Shown: positions 45,816 to 53,782 of the stretch, one piece after another
Numbering within the stretch: the first letter of the stretch is position 1
Layout of the letters: each line of letters opens with the position of its first letter
Origin: Candidatus Obscuribacterales bacterium
Lineage (GTDB): Bacteria > Cyanobacteriota > Vampirovibrionia > Obscuribacterales > Obscuribacteraceae
Length of the DNA stretch: 64,000 nucleotides
Assembly (NCBI GenBank): GCA_019637435.1
Contig: JAHBVO010000001.1
Coordinates: forward strand, 992,001-1,056,000
Direction of reading: 5' to 3'
The notes under the pieces: model-generated
Told to the model about the DNA's origin: nothing
Seen by the model: the letters and a program-made list of their open reading frames with translations, nothing else
Databases searched by the model: none
Position numbers and translations under genes: made by a program

Positions 45816-46122
45816 TTTGCTGCCACTACAGGCGGTGATTAGTTTTTTATTTCTGAGCCCTCATCGCTCGAATATTCGATTTGACAGTATGTTTTGCATA
45901 TACTGTAGTGGTAGTTATGACCAGGGTGTTAATCTTGGCTCTGTCACGCCAATTAACCTCAGTATTTCATCTTTATATGCAATTGAGCATTTTGTTGCAG
46001 TAATCCTGAGAGTGGATTCTGTAACTGTCACATGGCTCGCGAATCATTATTTCAATATGGATGCGACCGCAAAGCCTCTAGCTTGACTATGTTTGGGCTG
46101 TCTGTGGTGTTCGCTTAAACCG
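45816..46122. other. AT-rich gene-free stretch upstream of the MerR gene
   Basis: No gene is supported. It contains the ACAGTAT...ATACTGT site described next and several TGACAG/ACTGTC half-sites (e.g. near 46023), all matching the operator at 46123. Confidence 0.4.
45881..45909 (+). promoter_or_regulatory. TTGACA promoter-like site overlapping an inverted repeat
   Basis: TTGACA at 45881-45886 is 17 bp from TGTAGT (45904-45909). Overlapping it, ACAGTAT (45884) and ATACTGT (45900) form perfect seven-base arms, similar in sequence to the 46123 operator though with wider spacing. Confidence 0.35.
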
Positions 46123-46146
46123 TGACAGTAATTGTATGTACTGTCA
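46123..46146. promoter_or_regulatory. palindromic operator candidate before the MerR gene
   Basis: TGACAGTA-N8-TACTGTCA has perfect eight-base arms and begins 69 bp before the first possible MerR start. A 24-bp dyad in this position is typical for autoregulation by a dimeric regulator. Further TGACAG half-sites lie at 46257 and 46265, inside the first codons. Confidence 0.5.
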
Positions 46147-46191
46147 ATTTAATGTCAAACTGTAACGGTTTAACATCTCTGATTTCAAGGG

Positions 46192-46839
46192 ATGGCGTCC
46201 GAAACGCAATCAGAGAAAGTATTTACGGTGTTTCGGGAGCAGCTGTCCTTGGATCTTGACAGCATGACAGTTTTGTTGGACAATGCTGTTATGGTTGCTG
46301 AACGCAAATCATATTCCCTGAACGAGTTAAGTGATGAAGTCGCCCGCCTTCTGAAGGATCGTGGATTGATGAACATCCAACACGATCAGCGCGTTTCAGC
46401 GGCTCCCGATAAGCGAACAATCAGGTATTACACCACCTTAGGTTTGCTCGATCGCCCGAACATTGAGGGGCGGCAAGCCAAATATGGTGACAGGCATGTT
46501 ATGCAGCTGGTGGCTATCAAAGCCTTGCAGAGCGTAGCGCTGCCGCTTTCCGAAATTCAATCGATGTTGTACGGGCTCACCGAAGACGAGCTTGACCACG
46601 TCATTGATAACGTTGCTGAGTCTATCCGCGTTAAACAAAAACTGTTCAAAAAGGAAACATTTAAAACAACCAGATGGAGAGAGCTAGTCATAGAGCCAGG
46701 ATTGAAGCTGGTAGTCGAGGATGACTGGCAATCTGAAATGGATGAATCTCTCCTGTTCGACCGGTTGAAGGCTGCTCTGGATTTACTTAAAAAAGCTGGT
46801 TCCGACGGAGGATCCGTTGATGAGAGAGATGACGAATGA
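46192..46839 (+). CDS. MerR-family transcriptional regulator
   Basis: The MerR winged-helix is visible at residues ~40-100: YSLNELSDEVARLL (helix-turn-helix) and KRTIRYYTTLGLLDRPN (the family's RYYE.GLL wing motif), then GDRHVMQLVAIKALQSVALPLSEIQSML, the usual second part. The C-terminal ~100 residues are a helical dimerisation region with no metal-binding cysteines. First ATG is 46192, but its ribosome site is poorly spaced; ATG 46291, right before the conserved domain, is a strong alternative and would be preceded by a TTGACA-N17-GACAAT promoter. Overlaps the next gene by 20 nt. Confidence 0.85.
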   Translation: MASETQSEKVFTVFREQLSLDLDSMTVLLDNAVMVAERKSYSLNELSDEVARLLKDRGLMNIQHDQRVSAAPDKRTIRYYTTLGLLDRPNIEGRQAKYGDRHVMQLVAIKALQSVALPLSEIQSMLYGLTEDELDHVIDNVAESIRVKQKLFKKETFKTTRWRELVIEPGLKLVVEDDWQSEMDESLLFDRLKAALDLLKKAGSDGGSVDERDDE

Positions 46840-49693
46840 GTTTGCGTATGTAGAATTTCTCGAGAAAATGAGAAACGAGTTCGAGCGAAAATTGGGTTCC
46901 TTGAGAGCCGGACAGGGAGCCAAAACGATAACGTTACCTCTCGATTCAGTGGACATAAAAGCAAGCGTCGTTGGACGCGTCACCGAAGTAACGATCACAC
47001 AAGTTTTTAAAAACCCATATAGCGAACACCTTGAAGCGGAGTATATCTTCCCGCTTGCCGGCTGTTCCTCAGTCAATGCGTTCAAGATGCACGTAGCAGG
47101 ACGCACTGTTACAGGTACGATTCAAGAGAGACGCGCCGCCCGTGAAGAGTATCAACGAGCACTCTCTGACGGAAAGCGCGCCTCTCTTCTGGAACAAGAG
47201 CGGGACGATGTTTTCACTATGCAAGTCGGAAACATACCCCCGAATGAAAAGATCACGGTGGAAATTAAGTACACTGAGAAGCTGGAATTTTTTGAAGACG
47301 GAACCACTGAATTGAGACTGCCTCTGGTAGTCGCACCGCGTTATGTTCCCGGCGAGCAAATTGCGAGGGAACAGGTTGGAGACGGAGTGAATTTTGACAC
47401 TGACATGGTGCCCGACGCCTCCCGGGTATCACCGCCAAGATTGGCGGAGGGAGTAAACCCTGATGTGCAATTATCCATCGCCGTGGAGCTAATTCCTGAT
47501 CAGTCAGCTAGCCGGGATCGGCTGTTGAGCAGGATTTCCAATCTGTCCTGCTCGCAGCACGCGGTAAAATCCAGCACCGATGATGGTGCCATACTGGTAA
47601 CTCTCGCGAAAGCTAATGAACTTTTGAACAGAGATTTCGTTCTTAAGTGGAAACTTGTCGGCGAGAGGATGGCATCATCAGTGGTGCTCTACAAAAAGGC
47701 AGGAGCGAACGGCGCTAGCTTTGAAGAAGCTTATGGCATGCTGTCTCTCGTTCCTCCTGCCTTCACGGGCGCGCGGCCTGCTCCGCGTGATGTGGTCTTC
47801 CTCGTCGACCGCTCCGGTTCGATGATGGGCGACAAAATGGCTTATGCTACAAGGGCTTGCTCGATGCTTCTTTCGACGCTGGGTCCGGATGACAGATTTG
47901 CTATCAATGCATTCGACGATCGCTGCGATTGGTTTTCAAAAGGCAAAAGCCCTGCGGTGTGGGACTACGTAAATGCGAATCTCGATGGCATCGAAGCTGG
48001 CTCTGATTATCTGCGCGGCATCGGCGCACGCGGCGGTACCGAGTTGGCAAAAGCCCTTGGCGAAGCCCTAAATTTGATCAATGCGAATAAATCGAAGGGC
48101 CGCATGCCCGTGATTGTCATTTTGACCGATGGTCAAGTTGCAAATGAATCTCACATTTACAAGATGGCTCAACATGCCGGAAGAGACACGCGAATATTTA
48201 CGATTGGAATCGACACGGCAATCAACAGTCCATTGCTGAAACGCCTGGCCAGCCTTGCTGGGGGAACGTCCACATTTGTCGGACCAGGTGCGCAATTGGA
48301 AGATGCGTTGATCAATGTCGGTCGAGAGATCGGCGCTCCACTTGTTACTGATCTCAAAGTGGAGTGCCTCACAGGCGGTATCAACATCGAGAGTTTAGCG
48401 CCGGGGCGTTTGCGTGATCTGTTTGCCGGTAGGACATCTGACGGTTTATTCAAAATTAAAATCGATAAGGATAAATGCGGTACCCCGAAGTTTAAGGTCA
48501 CCGGGAAAATGTCCAATGGTAGAAGGTTCAGCCAAGAGGTTGACGCCCAGCTTGTTGATGACGAATCGATTGCCCGGCTTTGGGCTCGCGAGTACATAAA
48601 GGAATTGGAAGACGATTTTCGAATTAAACCTGCGCGTCATGAGTCCATTAAAAGCGAAATCATTGAACTCTCGTTAAAGTTTTCCGTGCTTACAAAGTTT
48701 ACGGCATTCGTCGCTGTGGATGAAGCAGAGATCGTCAATAAATCCGGCGAGCTACGTCAGGTCGTTCAGCCCGTGCATTATCCAGATCAATGGGAAGTGC
48801 AATCGGCTACTGGTTTTTGGGGCAGTTCTTTTGGTTGTGCCGCACCTCCTCCCAGTATCGCATATGGTGCTCCGGGTGCATCTTCCGGTGGTCTCTTCGG
48901 TTTTTCCGGGGCAGATTCGAGCGCTGTTCGCAAGTTGAGTAAAAGAGCCGATATGCAACAGGGCTGGGGCTCTTCGGCTGGTGCTTGGAACGACTCGATG
49001 GAAACCTGGGGCGCGCCGATGGACGAAGCCGGCTCCCCTACGCGGATGCGCTCAAAATCCTCCTCTGACAGTTTCGGCTACTCCGGTGTGAACCCCAATG
49101 GCGATGCTCATGGTAAGAGTTTGGCCGATAGCATTCGCGAACAGATTGCCAATTCACAGAACATCACTGAGTCAGCCGATGCGAGTTGGTCTTCGCCGGA
49201 TTCCGAACGCTCCGTCCCACCTTCGTCGCCGCAGAAGCCGGTTTCTCAAAATGATGCGCTGTCGTCTGTTTGGTCCACGATGAAGAAGCTGTTCAAGAGT
49301 TCCGACCAGAAAGCGAATACGCCGAATGGTGCACCGGTTAATCGTGTGATAAACGCGCTAATCGCATTCAGAGAAGGCTGGGTTGCTTCCTGGCTTGAAC
49401 TCGGCAAGGGCATTTTGCCTGATGCCGACGAAATTGAACGGATTCGCAAAGAGCTGGTCGAGGCACTTTCCGATCATCCGGTTGGGTTCGAGGTACCGCT
49501 ACTCAATAAGTTTTTGCGGTCTTCGGCAATTGATTATGTGGCTGCACTTCAGGCTTCTGATGTGACGGCATCGGCTATCTTCAAATCGCGCAGTCGATTC
49601 CATGACGGTTTCGTCGACGCGATGGTGGAAGCCGAGGCTGCCATATTGCAAGTCCAGGGCAGGCAGGGCGCCTTCTGGGAGTCCAATGTTTAG
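46820..49693 (+). CDS. VIT and von Willebrand factor A domain protein
   Basis: 957 aa from ATG 46820 (GGAGG eight bases upstream, inside the MerR gene). Residues ~35-165 form a VIT domain (ITQVFKNPYSEHLEAEYIFPL, GTIQERRAAREEYQRAL, VGNIPPNEKITVEIKY); ~320-500 a vWA domain with MIDAS DRSGSMMGDK, GGTEL and LTDGQVANE; then a beta-rich part, a Gly/Ser/Trp-rich linker (~660-800) and a helical end. No signal peptide, so it is probably cytoplasmic, like other bacterial VIT/vWA proteins whose roles are mostly undetermined. Coupled to the MerR regulator. Confidence 0.9.
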   Translation: MREMTNEFAYVEFLEKMRNEFERKLGSLRAGQGAKTITLPLDSVDIKASVVGRVTEVTITQVFKNPYSEHLEAEYIFPLAGCSSVNAFKMHVAGRTVTGTIQERRAAREEYQRALSDGKRASLLEQERDDVFTMQVGNIPPNEKITVEIKYTEKLEFFEDGTTELRLPLVVAPRYVPGEQIAREQVGDGVNFDTDMVPDASRVSPPRLAEGVNPDVQLSIAVELIPDQSASRDRLLSRISNLSCSQHAVKSSTDDGAILVTLAKANELLNRDFVLKWKLVGERMASSVVLYKKAGANGASFEEAYGMLSLVPPAFTGARPAPRDVVFLVDRSGSMMGDKMAYATRACSMLLSTLGPDDRFAINAFDDRCDWFSKGKSPAVWDYVNANLDGIEAGSDYLRGIGARGGTELAKALGEALNLINANKSKGRMPVIVILTDGQVANESHIYKMAQHAGRDTRIFTIGIDTAINSPLLKRLASLAGGTSTFVGPGAQLEDALINVGREIGAPLVTDLKVECLTGGINIESLAPGRLRDLFAGRTSDGLFKIKIDKDKCGTPKFKVTGKMSNGRRFSQEVDAQLVDDESIARLWAREYIKELEDDFRIKPARHESIKSEIIELSLKFSVLTKFTAFVAVDEAEIVNKSGELRQVVQPVHYPDQWEVQSATGFWGSSFGCAAPPPSIAYGAPGASSGGLFGFSGADSSAVRKLSKRADMQQGWGSSAGAWNDSMETWGAPMDEAGSPTRMRSKSSSDSFGYSGVNPNGDAHGKSLADSIREQIANSQNITESADASWSSPDSERSVPPSSPQKPVSQNDALSSVWSTMKKLFKSSDQKANTPNGAPVNRVINALIAFREGWVASWLELGKGILPDADEIERIRKELVEALSDHPVGFEVPLLNKFLRSSAIDYVAALQASDVTASAIFKSRSRFHDGFVDAMVEAEAAILQVQGRQGAFWESNV

Positions 49694-49722
49694 ACATCGA
49701 TGCCTAGCCAGCAGGAATGTTG

Positions 49723-49803
49723 ATGACAGTAACTACGGAAGCTAGACAGAGTCTGAAGTTGAGGTCGAGACGAAGTCGAACCTTGCGGGTTACGAACGAC
49801 TAG
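49723..49803 (+). CDS. possible 26-aa basic peptide after the vWA gene
   Basis: ATG 49723 has AGGA six bases upstream and the frame runs to TAG at 49801, ten bases before the terminator stem. The product is Arg/Thr-rich (RSRRSRTLR). It may be chance; no similarity is claimed. Confidence 0.25.
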   Translation: MTVTTEARQSLKLRSRRSRTLRVTND

Positions 49804-49813
49804 AAAGCGTAAA

Positions 49814-49845
49814 AGAACGGGAGCCCCATCCTCCCGTTCTTTTAT
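49814..49845 (+). terminator. terminator of the MerR-VIT/vWA transcript
   Basis: AGAACGGGAG and CTCCCGTTCT form a perfect ten-base stem with a seven-base loop, followed by TTTTAT. Confidence 0.92.
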
Positions 49846-49880
49846 CCATTTGGATACAGCATAGTTGTAGAAAACGCGCA

Positions 49881-49990
49881 GGGAGCGAAACCGGGCAATA
49901 TGCCCGGTTTACAAGAAAAAACGTAGCACCGGCTTGGCAAAAGGTGCTAAGAATGAGTATACGAGCGGATAGGGCGTGGTAGGCGCTCCC
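49881..49990 (+). ncRNA. candidate three-stem structured RNA (possible riboswitch-like leader)
   Basis: GGGAGCG (49881) pairs with CGCTCCC (49984). Immediately inside, AAACCGGGCA-ATA-TGCCCGGTTT (49888-49910) is a perfect ten-base hairpin, and TAGCACC/GGTGCTA (49924-49949) a perfect seven-base hairpin; about 34 unpaired bases then lead to the closing strand. All pairs are Watson-Crick. A Shine-Dalgarno AAGGAG and a 38-aa frame follow at 50007-50140. No known RNA class was recognised. It lies after a terminator, so it needs its own promoter, which I could not identify. Confidence 0.45.
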
Positions 49991-50023
49991 GATGATTGTT
50001 CTTATTAAGGAGAGCGGAACAAG

Positions 50024-50140
50024 ATGCTGAATTTGCCGTCATTTCCAAACAGTTTGCGAAGAAGAAAAACGGCATCCGCAGGATTAATGAGACAGTGGAT
50101 TGGAACGTTCTTGAAACCGAAAAAAGGTTTCAATAGTTGA
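50024..50140 (+). CDS. possible 38-aa basic peptide downstream of the candidate RNA
   Basis: ATG 50024 follows AAGGAG with 11-base spacing. The 38 residues include RRRK and KPKK clusters and a short hydrophobic part (WIGTFL), giving a strongly basic peptide. No terminator or further gene is coupled to it. Coding status is uncertain. Confidence 0.4.
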   Translation: MLNLPSFPNSLRRRKTASAGLMRQWIGTFLKPKKGFNS

Positions 50141-50217
50141 ACCTACCTGAGAGCTAAATAAGGTGCCATGTTTTCGATATCAGAGGCTTGTTAAGGGGCA
50201 TGCTCGAAATAGGGTAA

Positions 50218-50246
50218 TTCCAGTTTTCAGTATCTCACCTTATAAT
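50218..50246 (+). promoter_or_regulatory. putative promoter for the acyltransferase-like gene
   Basis: TATAAT at 50241-50246 with TTCCAG 17 bp upstream, about 90 bp before the start codon. The rest of 50141-50334 shows nothing more. Confidence 0.4.
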
Positions 50247-50334
50247 AATTAGGAAGTACCTTTCATCCTAATTTCGTGGACGGTCAATGTCGGTTAACTG
50301 CCGACCAACATCAATGTAGAGGATTGTGCGTCAA

Positions 50335-51186
50335 ATGCCGGATTTCAAGAAACTGTTCAATTTCACTACTCACGACATCCCTAGACCGCGCTGGAACGTA
50401 CTGGACATGATCAATGTCATCAACAAGGGCACTGTGCCCACGCTGGTGACGTGCGAGATTGACATGACCTGGGCGGAGAACCTGCGCTCGGAACTGAAGA
50501 AGAACGGCTATAAAACAACGGTTACTGCGATTTTGTTGAAGGCGATCGCGGTTGCACAACGTTCTCACCCTGAAACTCGAACCGCCAGACTGCCCTGGGG
50601 CAGGCTCGTAACCTTCAGAGACATCGTCGCGGGTTTCACCGTCGAGCGTTTCATCGGTTCGCAGCCAGCCGTATTTTTTGGAGCAATTGAAAACGCCGAC
50701 ACGAAGCCGGTCACTGACATTGCCAAAGAGCTGAGCGCCTACGCCTCATCTGACGTCGCCAATGTCGACCACCTTGACGTGCAGAATCGTTTTAACAACA
50801 TGCCCTGGCTGTTCAGAAGATTTATTTTGTTTCTCGGCAGACGCTATCCTGCTATTCGTCTGAAATACATGAACGCGACTTTCGGATTGAGCACGCTCGG
50901 AAAATTCGGTGTCCGGATGCTGGTCCCGCCGAACGTGACCACTTCGACATTCGGGGTTGGTGCTGTTGAAGATCGCGCCGTGGTGCGAGATGGCAAGATT
51001 GAAATTCGTCCGATGATGACCCTTGCTCTCAACTTCGACCACACAGTTATCGACGGCGCACCTGCCGCTCGCTTCATGTCTGACATCCGCAACTTGATGG
51101 AAGGCGGTCTCGAGGATTACCTCAAGAACGAACTTGGTTCGTTTTCCGTGAAGGCGCAGGAGACGATGCCGGCTGCCGCGCAGTAA
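50335..51186 (+). CDS. 2-oxoacid dehydrogenase E2-like acyltransferase catalytic domain
   Basis: 283 aa, a lone catalytic domain. The C-terminal NFDHTVIDGAPAARF is the H-x3-D-G active site of lipoamide acyltransferases and related trimeric enzymes; TTVTAILLKAIAVA and GVGAVEDRAVV are other family elements. There is no lipoyl or E1/E3-binding domain, so it cannot work as a normal dehydrogenase E2. Lone copies occur with lipid- or polyketide-type functions; the substrate is unknown. ATG 50335 is preferred over GTG 50326. Confidence 0.82.
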   Translation: MPDFKKLFNFTTHDIPRPRWNVLDMINVINKGTVPTLVTCEIDMTWAENLRSELKKNGYKTTVTAILLKAIAVAQRSHPETRTARLPWGRLVTFRDIVAGFTVERFIGSQPAVFFGAIENADTKPVTDIAKELSAYASSDVANVDHLDVQNRFNNMPWLFRRFILFLGRRYPAIRLKYMNATFGLSTLGKFGVRMLVPPNVTTSTFGVGAVEDRAVVRDGKIEIRPMMTLALNFDHTVIDGAPAARFMSDIRNLMEGGLEDYLKNELGSFSVKAQETMPAAAQ

Positions 51187-51227
51187 CGAAATCGTTCGAT
51201 TGCCTGCGATTTTGCAAGCATTCACGC

Positions 51228-51248
51228 GTCACCGCATATGGTGGCGCG
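51228..51248. repeat. palindromic element copy D, between convergent gene ends
   Basis: GTCACCGCATATGGTGGCGCG lies 41 nt after the acyltransferase stop and just before the patatin-like stop (51256). It is the inverted form of copies C and E, sharing CACCGCATATGGTGGC. Confidence 0.55.
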
Positions 51249-51255
51249 TTGAAGA

Positions 51256-52239
51256 CTAGTTGTCGATGCCGGCTTCCTTCAAAAGGCTTCTGATTTTATC
51301 AATTGAGTCAAGCGCGGCGCGTTCTCCTGCTTCAACGGCGTTAACCGCATCCTTGCTGCTGGTGGACATCAAACCGATTTGTTCTACGTCCGGATGAAGA
51401 ACAATATCGGCCAGCTTCTGCTGCTCCTTATCAACATTCTTCAGGTGCAAGGTGACAACCCGATGACTCACAGTCCCGATCTTGGAAAATTCCTTCTCCG
51501 CAATTTTTCGGTCAGAGTCGTCCAGATTGATCGCTATAACAACGTCGGCACCCATGTTTTTCGCCTCGGATACAGGCAAGTTGTTGACCACTCCGCCGTC
51601 GACGAAAAGACCGTCATTCAATCGTACCGGCTTTCTGAGAATAGGTAGTGCGCAACTGGCTTGCAGCGCGCTTCCCAGATTGCCGCTTCTGAGCGTAACC
51701 GTCTTACCATCCAACAAATTGAGAGCGACCGCGCCAAACGGGATCTTCAGATCGCTGATGTCTCGCTCTGATTCGGGGACGTATTTGTTTAAAAATTTGC
51801 CGAGCTTGTTGCCTGTATATAAGCCGTCATATCCTCGCTTTCCGAACATCCTCGGTATTGAGAATGCAGACGCCGCGAACAATCGAACTTTGAGCGGGAC
51901 AGTCAAATACGAGTTCATAAGCGATTTCTTCGTGAACATCTCTTCTAGAGATTGAATAGAAATTCCAGCGCTGTAAAGTCCACCAACGATTGCTCCGACG
52001 TTAGTCCCGACAATATAATCCGGGTGAATGCCGTTCTGTTCCAGAATCTTCAGAACGCCTACATGTGCTGCTCCGCGCGCGCCGCCGCCGCCAAGCACGA
52101 GACCGAGCTTTGGCTCATTGGAAGCGGATAGTTTATGTTTGATGTCGTCAGTCTCCTGGGCGAAAACAGATCCCGCATTCGTGCCAGACAACCACAACGC
52201 AAACATGGTCCCGGCAATGAGTGATTTCGACCAGAACAT
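51256..52239 (-). CDS. patatin-like protein with nucleophile serine replaced by asparagine
   Basis: 327 aa. A signal peptide (MFWSKSLIAGTMFALWLSG...VFAQ) precedes the patatin fold: oxyanion loop LVLGGGGARGAAHVGVL (~47-63) and catalytic DGG (Asp214, FVDGGVVNNLP). The nucleophile elbow should read G-x-S-x-G but reads G78-T79-N80-V81-G82; the codon is AAC. It is therefore probably not a Ser/Asp lipase unless another residue substitutes. It starts 11 nt after the four-repeat protein gene, in the same transcript. The closest well-known relatives are RssA/YlbK-type proteins. Confidence 0.85.
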   Translation of the reverse strand: MFWSKSLIAGTMFALWLSGTNAGSVFAQETDDIKHKLSASNEPKLGLVLGGGGARGAAHVGVLKILEQNGIHPDYIVGTNVGAIVGGLYSAGISIQSLEEMFTKKSLMNSYLTVPLKVRLFAASAFSIPRMFGKRGYDGLYTGNKLGKFLNKYVPESERDISDLKIPFGAVALNLLDGKTVTLRSGNLGSALQASCALPILRKPVRLNDGLFVDGGVVNNLPVSEAKNMGADVVIAINLDDSDRKIAEKEFSKIGTVSHRVVTLHLKNVDKEQQKLADIVLHPDVEQIGLMSTSSKDAVNAVEAGERAALDSIDKIRSLLKEAGIDN

Positions 52240-52250
52240 CGTTTCTTACT

Positions 52251-53471
52251 TTACGTCCAGATCCATTGCATACGCGCTGGAACAAACCAGCCCAGCTTCG
52301 AAAGCGCCTCATCGAGGCTCACATTCTTTTCTTTGCAGAATGCGAGCGCTTTGACAGCTTGATCGGCTGACAAAAATCCCTGTTTGTACAGCGAGTATGT
52401 TCTCAACGCCAGATAGAGGAACGACTCGCTGATGATGCCGGCGCCCAGAACCTTTTTGCCGACCTTGATAGAACTGTTTTCGCTCGGGTCGACAATGCCG
52501 GACATCTTCGATTCGTCGGCGACACCGGAACGCACGAGCAATTCGTACGGGCTCACTGTTTTCTGCGGCGCTTGAGCCGGCGGATCCAACTCTGCGACTG
52601 CCTGATAAACAGATACTTGCCTGTCCTTCACCTGACGAAGGGCTTCGGCAGCCTGATAAGCTCTGAGCGTCCCGTTGGCTACCATGTCTTGAAGGACGAT
52701 TGCCGTCTCGAGCAAGTCGTGTGTGACGAGACCCTGTTCAAGCAGGATCTGACCGAATTGCTTTTCTTTGACAAGCTCGACTTCGAGACATTCAAGCAGA
52801 TCAGATTCGGAAACAAAGCCCGCCATCGCGATCAACTCGCCGATCTTGGCTGTCTGTCCGCTCTTTTCCACGTAAAGTCCAAGCTCGAAAAGCGCCTGCT
52901 CTACGCTGATTCTTCTGTGACCAACGGCATTGAGCGCATCCTTGGCTTGCTCCTGGGTGATCTTTCCATCACGAGCTAGAATCAGAGCGTTCAGCGCCGC
53001 CTGCATCATCCAGCTGGAGACGTCGCGGTTCAAGACCAGGATCCTTCCGGTTTGCATTCCTGTATCTTGCGCTTGGGTGACTGCTCTACCGACCTGTTCC
53101 ATCGATACCATCGAGCATGACAGCAGCAGGTCAGTGAGCGGTGTGGTGATGGTTGCAACGCGACCCGTTTTCTTATGCACCGAACCCAAGACACCGATTG
53201 CGTCTTGCAAGCCCATGTTGTGCTGGCGCGCCAGTCGAATGGCTCTCACCGCGAGATCTATGGAAACGGTGTTGCTTTGAACAAGTTGATGCGCCTCGAG
53301 CACGACGCCTAGTGCCGAATCCGGCATCATCTTCAGCATGATCAGTGCCCGTTCCAGCGAAACGTTGAGGTTTTTCGCCGTCTTCTTTGCTTCATCCAAC
53401 TGCTGCGGGCTTACCAGTCCTGTGCCGAGAACCAGCGTTCCCATCGAGTCGATTGTTTCTTTCCCTAACAT
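52251..53471 (-). CDS. protein of four ~99-residue MshEN-like repeats
   Basis: 406 aa, soluble, no signal peptide. Four units occupy ~10-97, 111-198, 209-296 and 308-395. Each starts like an MshEN/GspE N-terminal motif (LVLGTGLVSPQQLDEA, LIAMAGFVSESDLLEC, and so on), and ends S-[LV]-x-[DEQ]-A-[LI]-x-x-L-G. MshEN domains of secretion/pilus ATPases bind c-di-GMP; here no ATPase domain follows. AAGG ribosome site before ATG 53471. Co-transcribed with the patatin-like gene; a c-di-GMP or protein-binding role is inference. Confidence 0.72.
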   Translation of the reverse strand: MLGKETIDSMGTLVLGTGLVSPQQLDEAKKTAKNLNVSLERALIMLKMMPDSALGVVLEAHQLVQSNTVSIDLAVRAIRLARQHNMGLQDAIGVLGSVHKKTGRVATITTPLTDLLLSCSMVSMEQVGRAVTQAQDTGMQTGRILVLNRDVSSWMMQAALNALILARDGKITQEQAKDALNAVGHRRISVEQALFELGLYVEKSGQTAKIGELIAMAGFVSESDLLECLEVELVKEKQFGQILLEQGLVTHDLLETAIVLQDMVANGTLRAYQAAEALRQVKDRQVSVYQAVAELDPPAQAPQKTVSPYELLVRSGVADESKMSGIVDPSENSSIKVGKKVLGAGIISESFLYLALRTYSLYKQGFLSADQAVKALAFCKEKNVSLDEALSKLGWFVPARMQWIWT

Positions 53472-53782
53472 TGGCGCCTTTTTTCAATTGTCGTTCTGCA
53501 CATGTTCAGATTGCGGCATTTCCTTTCTGCCTATGTGTAGTGTACCAAGAGAAACTGCACCTGAAACCCCAAGTAGTCAACAAATCCATCAATTTCCGCG
53601 ATCAGGTTAATTGTGGCTTGACCGGTTTTTTCCGTTGCTTCGTAATTGGTAAAATCTGGGTCTGTCGCCTTTCGGTCAGGACGAAGCTATTTGTCAAGCT
53701 TTCGAGGGCGACGAACCATTGCGTTCGCTTGTTCGCTCTGGACAGAAACCCTGTTGTTTACTGTTTTTTGAGAGGAAAAACT
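53472..53782. other. gene-free stretch between divergent genes
   Basis: Contains a possible plus-strand promoter, TTGACC near 53617 with CGTAAT 17 bp on, toward the VOC gene. Nothing else is convincing. Confidence 0.3.
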
